Source: Butyriboletus loyo (taxonomy: Eukaryota; Basidiomycota; Agaricomycetes; Boletales; Boletaceae). Taken from it: a DNA stretch of 64,000 bases. Of the stretch, positions 13,028 through 22,720 are shown piece by piece. A program made the translations under genes and the position numbers. The notes beneath the pieces are model-generated. The model did not search any database. It was not told where the DNA came from and saw nothing but the letters and a program-made list of their open reading frames with translations. The stretch covers positions 1-64,000 of the forward strand of contig JBBPSI010000138.1 of NCBI GenBank assembly GCA_038093515.1, in the 5' to 3' direction. Numbering within the stretch: the first letter of the stretch is position 1; each line of letters opens with the position of its first letter.

Positions 13028-13159
13028 AATCAGAAGTTTGATGTCTTGTAAATCAGATGTAACATTGTCTGTAAGAGTTGGGATCATAACCATCATGTCA
13101 AGTAGCACAGCAACTGAAATGTATTGAGATGACTGCAGTGGATAATAGTCAAGTACAGG

Positions 13160-14133
13160 GTGACAATCTGGTCCGTGCGATATCCAGAGTTGACACCTGA
13201 TAATTGTAGCAATGGTGGCGAGATTTTCTTGGTATCCAGGAATCTGCGACACCTTCGTCAGAATACGAACGACGAAGGTCAACAAAGGACCACAAACTTG
13301 AATGTTTCTTTTTCATCTTCCTTTGCCTTTGGTGGTTCAAGGTATGTCCAACTATCTAAGATTTTCCAAATTCTGATCCTTGCTTGCGCCTGTGCAGCTG
13401 ACCATGACATCAGAACTTGACCCCCGGAGAAACGAACGCAGCGGTCTACCTCGATTATCGTTATATCTCCACCTGTCGATGAATGCGTGCAGATACTTGT
13501 AGTGCTCCATCTGTGCTTCGTACTCTGTCAGCATGTTCCGGTCATGTTCTGATTTGGTAGAATAGAGTCGAGTAAAGTTTCTGAACGAAACAAAGCAGTC
13601 AATGGTACATGATTCCATCCGAAATGCTATCACATACCCTTTGTAATAATCTAAACGCCTGGAATGTTGATGAATGATGTCAGTCGCAACGGTGTTCCTG
13701 CGAACACCATTGATTTGCAAACCAACGCGGGTTGCGTCAGACTCACAGGAATGCTCGGTCGTGCGATACGATAAGTGTTCCTGTAGAGTCTTCTAGCCAT
13801 GCCAAAGCATTCGAGTCGATTTGGCCTGATCAGTTTCGGAGAAACCGAGACCTGCAAGACAGTGTTTCTCGGCATGATGTCAGTCCGTTTACTGTCTCCC
13901 CACTCAACTCACCAGCAAGAAGCGCCGCAGCTCGCGGAGGACCACTTTCCGCGTCCATGTCACTTAACCGGGCGCGCACCTCGGCTAGTCTTCCCTTGCA
14001 TCTTCGAATCGCTTATCGTCTACTTCTCTCTCGAGCTCAGCAGGCTTCAGTTAGGAAGGTTTCCTCTTTGAGTAGATGATCTCTCCAAATGTCGGGAGAG
14101 AGTCAAGGGCCGTAGTATCATCGCCGACGATCT
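13160..14133 (-). pseudogene. Degenerate GCN20/ABCF3-type ABC-F ATPase fragment
   Basis: On the minus strand, consecutive short segments match the GCN20 family in the right order. They are GDDTTALDSL, WRDHLLKEETFLTEA, DDKRFEDARE, LAEVRARLSDMDAESGPPRA, AGLGFSETDQ, NALAWLEDSTGTLIVSHDR, NTVATDIIHQHSRRLDYYKG, NFTRLYSTKSEHDRNMLTEY, LHAFIDRWRYN, EPPKAKEDEKETFKF and KISPPLLQLSGV. Intron boundaries are still visible (for example minus-strand gtgagtctgac...cgcag and gtatgtgatag...ttcag). The gene is dead. The segment between GFSETDQ and NALAWLED, which should carry the ABC signature (SGGW) and Walker B, is missing. There are several frameshifts and stops. Only the middle of the protein is present: the first Walker A and most of the second ATPase domain are absent. 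GCN20 activates the Gcn2 kinase on ribosomes; an intact copy presumably exists elsewhere in the genome. Confidence 0.88.
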
Positions 14134-14499
14134 AGATGTGGTGAATACATCGTCAGAGGTGAGGAAAGCGACACGGCACTAGACGTACTTCTTTTTTCCA
14201 CAAACGAAATCATGATGTACGCTGTATACTGGGCAGTTCGTGCATGGCGATGTGCCGGAGTAATGTCGACTTTCTAACACGTGTCGTGCCAATTGAATGA
14301 GTTGTACCTCGCGAGTCGCTGGCAGTGACTGAGATGGTCACCGCTTCGTCCAGTGACTCCAGTCAAACCATGGTGGGAACCATACGCGAGCGTCAGACTT
14401 GCACACGACCTTGGAATAACATGACTTTATTTCGAGCAATGTCATGGAGGTCGATTTTAAGTTATGCGAGAAAAGTTGTCGGACGATCACGTATTTAAT
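14134..14499. other. Decayed intergenic sequence, no gene seen
   Basis: I see no coding signal in these 366 bases. They lie between the upstream edge of the ABCF remnant and the right-hand direct repeat and are probably further decayed sequence. Confidence 0.4.
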
Positions 14500-14745
14500 T
14501 AACCTGACCACTTTCGACATCCGGATTCCCATAGGAAATCATGGCCATTTATATACCCTTCAATTGTTGCTACAAGGTACAAATCCAATGGATGCATTAA
14601 TTGTGTGAAACATGTGGTTAATCAGAGCAGAAAGGGGGTCAAAAAAAAAGAACAATATTGGTGAGATTGTAGCAAATTGCGCAAAAACAAAAATTCAAGA
14701 CGTTTATGTACTGGGCCATATCCAGGATTCTACAGTTTGTATTGC
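14500..14745 (+). repeat. Direct repeat, right copy (KES1 3' flank)
   Basis: This matches 11415-11695 in the same orientation. Because it sits just downstream of the KES1 stop codon (KES1 is on the minus strand), it is most simply the native KES1 3' flank, and the left copy is derived from it. A poly-A tract near 14641 is present in both copies. Confidence 0.8.
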
Positions 14746-14839
14746 TGTATCTGAGGCGCCTTGTGGAATACTATTCGATGTGGGAGCAAAGAATGTCAAT
14801 GACCACCCCATGATGAATGAAGGCCAGGGAAGGCGTGAC

Positions 14840-16730
14840 TCACCTCAACCTTGGGCACCATCTCCCATCTCGGAGTTCAAAGTATCTAGGAACGAAAATA
14901 TCTCCGCTTTCGTCACGTCGACGGCGAAGGTCACGTTGAGCATCCTCGATGGCGGTCTTTGCTCGGGTAGCCGCTTCCATGTCCTTGGCCTCGATCGCCT
15001 GCGTGACTTTGTACCATAGTCTGGTAGAGGTGGGGGACACAAACTCTCTTAAATGGTATCCGAAAAGGTCGGACAAGAAGACGTACCGTCTAGATTCATA
15101 CGGTTCTTGCTCGTCTTCCGGTGCGATGTATTTCGGCGCGATGTTCTGTCCATCTTTGGCAACGTCAAATAGGACGCGTTTCGCTCCGTTCTGGTTTCAC
15201 CGTAGGATGAGACATCGAGCGACGCGCAGCAAGGAGAAACGTCAACGTCGTGTGTACAAAGGGGGGGGTCAAAGGCAGTTGGGGGGGTTTATACGCACTG
15301 TGCTACTCTTGAATTCCATGACGTGGCTCCATCTTCCCGAGATTTCACCAATGTCATAGCCAGCTTTACGAACGCGTCCTACGATCGCGTTGTACGTGCC
15401 AGAGAAGAAGCCCTGGAGCGTGGTAAGAGAACTTAGGTCAGGACCGTCATACACACCATGGACGTGAATGGAGGGACTTGCCTTGGTCTTGAATTCAAGA
15501 TCGCAAGACAATCGATGCCTCGCGTTCTTGACGGTGCAGGTATCGCCGAGCTCCAGGACCATCTTTCCAAATAGAATGCCGCGCGCGTACATGTTGGGCA
15601 TGGTGACGACGTACTCTGGGTGACGATCGGGAGATGGTCACGTGCGGGGGGATGAAACGCGTACCTCCGTCGTCAGGCTTACCCAACAGCGTTATCCGGT
15701 TGTCGCCCTCCATCGTCGTCGACACGCTGTTTCCCAGGAACTTGGACTTGGGTCTCAATTCGCCGACGATGCTAAGACGGTTCTCGGGCGATATGTAAAA
15801 GAAGGCAGAGATCGGAGGATGGTGCGACACTATAGGTGAGACATACGTGGGGTTTAGCCAGCAGCGACAAGCGATGCACAAGGCGGACTTGCCTTGCTCT
15901 GCAACATAGAAACCTCGAGTGCCGTTTGGGTAATCGTATCGGCAGCGAAAGAACTCGCCGAGTACGGGGTTGTACCTATGATCAATGGTCAGTACCCATC
16001 AGTGACGGTAGAGAGGACACGGGGCGTACGGTTTCTTGACACCCTTTGGCTTTATGTGCCAGCCTGCGAGATAATACTGGAGTACGCGAATGAATTGTTC
16101 CTCGGGGTCTATGCAATCCTCCGCGCTAAATTTGGTTGTACGATGATGACAGAGGGCGTCGTTGATGATGAGACGCGAAGGAGGTCACGTCAGACACGAG
16201 AACCGGGCGAACACGGAGAAAGGAAAGAAAGGAAAGGGCCTTAGGGCATTGTGGTGATGACACAAGGAGAGAACGAGACACCCTTACCCAAAGATGAGGT
16301 CCGGGTGGGACATGAAGTCCGTGATACGTTCGAGCATACTGCGAGGCTCGAGAACAAAGGTGGGGAATGTCACCTTTGAGAGGTCCATGCCTACTCTGGA
16401 AATGGAGGAGCGGTTTTAGCAAGGGCAAGGGTAGAGCCGAGGGCGAACGGAGGCAGACCTAAGTTGGGAAATCAGAGAAGTGATGATTGAGCCCTCATTC
16501 TCGTCTCTGCATTGGTAGTCAGCGTCGGTGTAGCCCATGAGCGACGGGAAAGGATGGATGACGAGGTGTAGGGATGATCTGACAAAGACGGGGGAATTGA
16601 GAGGGAAGGACTGAAAGACGCACAGGATTGATGTATCATCAGGTTCAGTATCCTCGGGTGCCCTATCTTCCACGGACAAGCCTCGTGCCCTACGGATATG
16701 GGAGCCTGCCTGGCTGAAAAGGCCCATCAT
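14840..16730 (-). CDS. KES1: Oxysterol-binding protein, short KES1/OSH4 type
   Basis: The ORP-family lipid-transfer proteins carry sterol and PI4P between ER and Golgi membranes. The minus-strand frame starts [17 protein letters not shown] at 16730 and continues over several introns. Segments in order are [31 protein letters not shown] (sterol-pocket lid region), [36 protein letters not shown] and [11 protein letters not shown]. The family signature VSHHPP follows at about 15830, then [44 protein letters not shown] and [10 protein letters not shown]. The C-terminal helical tail ends at TGA 14840-14842. There is no PH, ankyrin or GOLD domain and the length is about 400 residues, which places it with Kes1/Osh4 rather than Osh1-3. 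One intron (near 15200-15300) carries two G-runs. A rearranged fragment of this gene lies at 11.7 kb. Confidence 0.93.
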
Positions 16731-17222
16731 GGTCGCTGTCTATCAGGGTGGTGTTGAGATTGGCACTAAAACGGGCCTGGACGGGAAAGTGACAAAGCTG
16801 CGCGGCTGCGGTGAGGCGTGCTGGCACTGGATGGACAGGATGGCGAGTTGGATATAATGACGGTCCTACTAGCAGCCCGTGATCGTGCTGTGCAGTCTCC
16901 GTGCAACGCCCCTGCCAGCACCCAGCTAAGGTACGTTTCCTCCTAGACCAATCCAACAATTCCGTTGACGTCGAGCGAGCGAGCTCAACAAGTTCGGAAA
17001 CGAGTCAACTAGTGACCGTGTTGTCGAACGAGCCCTTGTTTCGGTAATCTCAGGTCGGGCGCTCCCTCGCTGCCGCAGCGCAGTCGTCGTGAATCTAAGG
17101 CCAAGTAACATGCGGGCTATAGAAACTCGGCCCGTACTTGTTTCCCATCAATTGGAGCGTGTGGATACGACGGTACCATCATTCGTTCCACGCCGTGCAT
17201 CAACTTGTTACCCACAGGCCCC
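16731..17222. promoter_or_regulatory. KES1 upstream region and DBP3 3' flank
   Basis: These 492 bases lie between two genes that both run on the minus strand, so they must hold the KES1 promoter and the DBP3 polyadenylation region. Small ORFs occur on the minus strand but none has family features. No clear core promoter motif was identified. Confidence 0.4.
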
Positions 17223-19686
17223 TCAATCAAATACAATCTTTGTCGCCGTGCCCGCGACATCATCCCTGAAGAATGCCCCATACGAACTATGTGTCTTCTT
17301 CTTAATCGTCATCGGGAATTTTTGCAATCTGTCCGCCATCTCGTCAAAATGAGAGTCTCGGAGCACGCGAGCTAGTTCGCCAGCGAGAGCTCGTTCGTGG
17401 TTCTCTCCCGTAAAGAACGTGATCGATTTCCCACTGCATCCACCTCGACCTGTGGATGGTTCAAAAATGCGTCAGTCGGAGCATGTAGAGCGACTCGTTG
17501 AGATGGTGGCTCACCAGTTCTTCCGATCCGGTGGATATAATCCTCGATCGTCAGTGGGAAGGTATAATTAATGACGACGCCGACGTTTGGAATATCCAAT
17601 CCCCTCGCTGCCACATCCGTAGCCACCAATAACCCCGTTTCACCGCTCTTGAAATTTTCCAAGGCGTCCATACGTGCAGACTGCGACATGTCACCGTGGA
17701 GCGTGCCAACAGAATATCCATGTTGGTCAAGTGTGGATGCAACGCGCGATGCCTCCTTTTTATAGAGCGCAAAGACAAGAATGCGAGCTTCAGGGGAGGC
17801 TTTCGTGGATATTTTCTTATGAGAGAGCGTTTTCAGCGTTTTCGCCAGACGAGAGCTGGAAAGTTGGTGGGCACACTCTCAGAGCAAAAGAAGTGGTACA
17901 AAACGATGCACGTACTCCTTTTCCCGAGGATCGTCAAATACTTCTATAACTTGCTCGACACGGCTATTCGCTGTTAGATCATCGCTGCCCACTGTGACGC
18001 GCACAGGATCCCGCTGGAACGTGCTCGCGAGTCTCCGTACTGCTTCAGGCCATGTTGCGCTGACTGTAGAAGTCATGAGCGTCCTGGTAACTGGCAGTAG
18101 CAGTCAGGAACGTACACATCATTGTCTGCCGATCAGCTCCTTGCATTGTATAGGAGATGATCTTTCTAATGTCGTTCTCGAACCCGCGATCAAGCATCCT
18201 ATCAGCCTCGTCCAGCACCAAATAGTTGACGCTGACATTGCAATACGAAGTTAAGCCAACGATAGAGCATCCCAGAAAGTAAACACACCTCGACAGATCG
18301 CAAGCACCCGCGTCGACTAGATCCAATATCCTCCCCGGCGTCCCGACCACGATCCTTGTTACTTTCACGTCCTTATTTTCATTCCTAAGAGCATTTATCT
18401 GCGGTGCCTTGTCAACACCCCCGAAGACGGCAACACTAGCAATGTTGAAGGGAGCGCCAAGGGCTGACAGAGTGTCGTGGGTCTGAAGTGCAAGTTCACG
18501 GGTTGGGGCTACGACGAGAACGGACACGGATTTTGTGGATTTTGACTTTGATTTTTTGGTTCTAACGTTGTCTAAAGACGGTACAGAAATGATCCGGGCG
18601 AGGGCGGGTATGCCGAACGCCAACGTCTTCCCACTGTTCCGCAACTAGTCAATTTTCGGTAACAGAATGGGGTAATACTATAACCAATGCCCTAGAGCAT
18701 ATAACATCAATGGGACCTACCTTCCTGTTTCGGCGACACCCACCACATCGTGTCCTTGCAAAGCTGGGGGCCACGCGCAAGCCTGAATCGGGGTGGGTTC
18801 TTTGAAGCCTTTGAAAGCCGCTTTAAGAGCTTCTGGGACCTGAAGCTGGTCAAAGGAGATGACGGGGCTGACGGGTGGAAGAGAAGGGGGGGTGTGAATG
18901 GTGATAGAATGCTTGGTCAGGAAGGCGGAAGCATCAGCAGGATTGGTGGGCGTAATGGCTATTTGAGCAGGAGATGGTAAAGAAGGGGTAACCTCCGACG
19001 ACGTGACAGATGTAGATGGTTGGGTATGAGACCCAGACTCGACATGCTTGTCTCGTTTCCCTTTCTTTTGTTTTTTGGGTGGACTTGGTTCTTCGATGCT
19101 GGTGTCGTTTACGCCACCTTCGGGATGGCGCTTGCGCTTGCGGTCCTTTTTATTGTCTACGGTGGTATCTTGGAACTGCGCATCTGATGAAAAGAGTCGC
19201 AGAGTATGTAGTGTGCAAGAAAAGATGGGGGGAGGGACTACTCACCTATATCCATTGCTGTTTGTTCTGCCGACACGTGTTTTTGGGAATTGGTTGTACT
19301 CTCTCCTTTCGACTTTTTCTTCGACTTCTTTGCGCTCCTATCTTTTTCAGAAGACTGGGCCGAGTCGTCTTTGTCTGCACGAAATCATTCAGGGCCCTGG
19401 GCTGGGGGATGACGATTGCGTACCTGCGGCCATCGGAGGCGGTTCGCTGACAACGTTGGTAACGAGAGCGGGCCCCCCATCCTTGGAAGAGTCTCGTCGC
19501 CTTTTCTTCTTGTCTTTTTTCTTCTCAGCTGACTTGTTCGTGCTGGGTCAATAGGGTAGATTCCGTGAGAAGGAGGGAGAGACCTTTATCGATGGCTTCC
19601 GGTGGGCCACTAGCAAGGTCTATTTTCTTTTTCTTTCTCGATTTCCTGTCCTTTTGCGATGACTGGTCCTGTGCGTCTTTAGACAT
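17223..19686 (-). CDS. DBP3: ATP-dependent DEAD-box RNA helicase DBP3
   Basis: DBP3 is a nucleolar helicase of large-subunit rRNA processing. The minus-strand frame starts [21 protein letters not shown] at 19686; this Lys-rich N-terminus is spread over several small exons. Then come the Q-motif region ([17 protein letters not shown]), Walker A AETGSGKT (the Ser codon is split by an intron near 18640-18730), [13 protein letters not shown], the DEAD box (LDEADRML), SAT (VSATWPEAV), [16 protein letters not shown] and HRIGRTGR. The C-terminus ([20 protein letters not shown], then [12 protein letters not shown], ending TKIVFD) is the DBP3-specific tail that separates it from DBP2 and DED1. The stop is TGA 17223-17225. 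The gene is divergent from DOT1, with 343 bases between the start codons. Confidence 0.94.
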
Positions 19687-20029
19687 GAGGTCTCTGCTCA
19701 AGCTCAATTGCAGGATGATTTGATCATATGCATCACGTGCCAACACGACAGCCACGAATGACAAGCGCAGTCACTCGGTGGTTGAGGTGATCCTGGTGGT
19801 ATCTCCCTCGTGCATGTTTTTGATTGCACTATATCAGCAACCGGGTTCCACTTTTTCTGGAGATTTTCATCCGCGATACTTGAATCCGTCATTAATTTTC
19901 TCTTTGATCATGTGAGCTCACGTGGGTGAGAGGACGCGACACTGCCACAAATGAGCGATTCCGACAAACCGCCAACGAAGCGACTCCGATAGCAGGCCCT
20001 GGACGAAAAAAAAGCTGGCAGAGGACGAC
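19687..20029. promoter_or_regulatory. Divergent promoter between DBP3 and DOT1
   Basis: The two start codons face away from each other across 343 bases, so both promoters lie here. A short ORF on the plus strand (19951-19992) precedes the DOT1 start. I saw no convincing TATA box. Confidence 0.6.
19951..19992 (+). promoter_or_regulatory. Possible upstream ORF in the DOT1 leader
   Basis: The first ATG on the plus strand upstream of DOT1 opens a 13-codon frame (MSDSDKPPTKRLR) ending at TAG 19990-19992, 37 bases before the DOT1 ATG. If the transcript starts upstream of it, it would act as a uORF that lowers DOT1 translation. The transcript start is unknown, and this could also be a mis-called start. 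Confidence 0.3.
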
Positions 20030-22120
20030 ATGACCACACCAGAAATCTGCGTGACAACACGGCGGGCATGGAAGACACAACTATGCGAACTGGAGGCACA
20101 GGCATGCGCCCTCCCTACGCCTCACCCCCACGACACGTCGTGCCCACCCGCCTCCTCGCCCGACTCCTTCTCTGCCCCTTCTAGCCCCCTCACAGATACA
20201 TCCGAGTTCGACTTTCCTTCTCCCTCTCGTGACACCTCCGTCTCCGCTTCCTCTTCCTCGAAACGCCAGCGTGCACCCACTCTCGTCCATGGCCCGGGGA
20301 GAGCGACCCGTCCCCGCAAGATCAAGAAACGTGCTAGCACCAGTGCGCGCACTTCCGCGTCATCATCGAGAGGGGGGAGCAGGCAAAGAAGCGACGCGCT
20401 GGACGAGACTATTTATCGTTCCGACAGATCCCGTTCTACTTCGGTGTTCCCGTCCCCCGCCAAAGCGCACACCAGGGAATGGTGGTCGATCGAGGACGGG
20501 TCACCTGGGGATGGCTTTGTTAGCGCTGCCGATGTCGTGCGGGGGCTGGCAAAGACATACAAAAGCTGTGAGTTTTCCACGAGGTGTAGGCCATGAGACC
20601 GTGCTCATTCTGTGCGCAAGACTTTAGGAATCCCGGCGATCCCGACGATAAGTCTTTCGAAGTCGAGAGTTTTCCAACTGCTGATTTAGAGTATCCTAAT
20701 AATTATGCTAATGAAAAGTGCGTGTTCCATCGCCTTTTTGACCGCGCAGTCATGGTACTCATGTTCTCGACATCATGTAGATTTATGTTATTGGTACCTA
20801 AAGACAAGGATCATTATAACCCCATCATGTGTTTGGAACAGTCGCTATATACTATCATCGATTGTATGTATAATTTTTTTTCATCCTTCACGCTCTTTGT
20901 TAACAATCTACTAGTCTACCTTTGCCCCGCGCAGAAAGCGTTATTTGGATCGTTGCCCTCCGAGTCACTCTCCGAAGACACCCTACCCCCCTCTCAACTA
21001 ACGCAACCTGACCTTTCTGACACCCCCAATCCCCTCGATGCTCCATCAGAACTCCCAAATCCGCCACAACCACATAACGATCCTGCTCGACCTGATTACC
21101 TTCGATTGCTCCAACGTGCCATCCGTCGACACGATGGTCCGCTCTTTCTCTCTACTCTTGAAAGTATAAACCAACTTCTGCGTTCATTCAAATACCCACC
21201 TCTCCCAGCAGACGTATTCCTTCCCGCTCCACCCAATGTATTAACGCCTGCTGTGTGCTCATGGACGCATCCAAGGGGGATTCCTGAAAAAGTCATCATG
21301 CGGATAGTAGATGAAACGTATCAGCGGTGTGTAGGCCCTAACATCAAAAACTTGCATCGCTATGAGGCATTCTCAAGCGAGGTGTACGGGGAGCTAATGC
21401 CCAGCTTTACATCGGATATTATCACCGCTACGGGTCTGAATTCTTCTTCTCTCCTCATGGACCTTGGCTCAGGGGTGGGAAACGTATTGCTACAGGCATC
21501 TCTCCAGACAGGATGTCGGAGCTACGGCATCGAGCTCTTGGAGGGTCCTGCGGATGTTGCAAGGCAACAATGGAAGCAATTTCAGAAACGGTGTCGGATG
21601 TGGGGTGTGCGCTCTGGCGACGTCGAACTCGAAGAAGGTGATATGCTTCAAAGCAAACGAGTCTCACAGCTGCTGGGAGGGGCGGATGTAGTATTGGTTA
21701 ATAACAAGGTGTTTCAACAATCCCGTGAGTGTCCCATTGTCTCTGCGTATGTCGTGTCTGAGGGAATATCTTAATTGTTCATAGTGAACGAGGCACTGAG
21801 AGCAAAATTCTTGGATCTCAAAGAGGGCGCAATAGTGGTTTCGCTAAAGCCGTTCGTGGCTCCCAATGCCCGCGTGACCGAGCGCAACGTATGTGAACCA
21901 TTTCTGTCCGCTTGCACGGTACCATGATCACATGTTCTTCCCACAGGTCGACGATATTTGTGCTATTTTTGACGTTGTCGAACGACCATATCGGTCTGGG
22001 AGCGTCTCGTGGGGCAGTGGTGGAGGGACATATTATTTGCACCGCGTCGATAGGGTGGGGTATGCGAATGTTAAGCAGCGATTTGAGAATTTGCGAGCGA
22101 GGAGTGCGAGGCGGCGGTGA
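20030..22120 (+). CDS. DOT1: Histone H3-K79 methyltransferase DOT1
   Basis: DOT1 methylates lysine 79 of histone H3 on nucleosomes using S-adenosylmethionine. The N-terminal 180 residues are Ser/Pro/Arg-rich, with a basic stretch (RATRPRKIKKR) typical of the nucleosome- and DNA-binding tail. The catalytic domain has VDETYQRCVGPN, YGELMPSFTSDIIT, the SAM motif LDLGSGVGNVLLQAS, GIELLEGPADVA and VVLVNNKVFQ, with the Asn-Asn of the active site. It ends with LKPFVAP and a YYLHRVDR tail. Introns are near 20566-20627, 20865-20914, 21721-21783 and 21890-21947. The second ends at an internal AG (ctactag); skipping it would also leave an open frame, so splicing there is inferred. The start at 20030 is the first ATG in frame. 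The coding length is about 600 residues, normal for fungal DOT1. Confidence 0.93.
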
Positions 22121-22720
22121 CAGGGGAGGGTGGGAGTGGACCACATGGGGATTCCTGTATCGTGCAGCACCTTTTTCTTCGTCTCCAGATATTTGACGGG
22201 GTTGTTGTAAAAATACAGAGCATTTTCTTGATTGAATGAGAACCCTAAAGACGCATTCAGCTAGTATGGTTCGTATCGTCCATTGGATCCTAACCAACGA
22301 TTCTGGTCATAAGACGTCCCGCCTGCCAGCCTTGTGAGACTTTGGAGAAAGCTCTATCTGTGGAGATCCTGAAACGTCGGAATGCATGGCAGTAGCTACC
22401 GTGTCGGTGTTTGCACGGCAGAGAAAGATGGTTGGAATGGTACCTCCGCCGCTTCGTGAGCCTCAGTTCCTCAGAAAATGAAAATGAATGAGGGGAGCCC
22501 TGTTGGTACACGGAAGGCTGAAGGAAGTGAGCTGAATCCCATTGAAATTATTACTAGGCGCTTGCGGCAATTGGTGCGTTTAGTATCAAATTGCTGCCAT
22601 TAGCATGTTCGTAGTGTTCAGCGGTAACGACGGTGGAGCACAATTGCTTACTTGCTCGTTTCTTCAAAGGGCCCTTGGGCAACGTCACAATTAGCGTACC
22701 GAGTCCCAACCTTGACGACA
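22121..22720. promoter_or_regulatory. DOT1 3' flank and ARP5 upstream region
   Basis: These 600 bases contain no ORF with family features on either strand. They should hold the DOT1 terminator and ARP5 promoter. An in-frame ATG upstream at 22652 could extend ARP5 by 23 residues but lacks conserved sequence. Confidence 0.4.

Noticed and set aside
12764..13285. Minus-strand frame of 173 codons opposite the 11906 ORF
   Set aside because: Its Leu-rich product mirrors the Glu/Lys repeats on the plus strand, and its far part overlaps the ABCF remnant in another frame.
14745..14840. An extra 3' exon of KES1 (reading APQIQQYKL after a gtgagt...acaag intron)
   Set aside because: The donor is possible, but the frame at WCPRL already reaches a stop, and the extension does not resemble ORP C-termini; left as 3' UTR.
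15240..15300. G-quadruplex in a KES1 intron
   Set aside because: Only two long G-runs are present, which is not enough for a stable intramolecular four-run structure by the usual rule.
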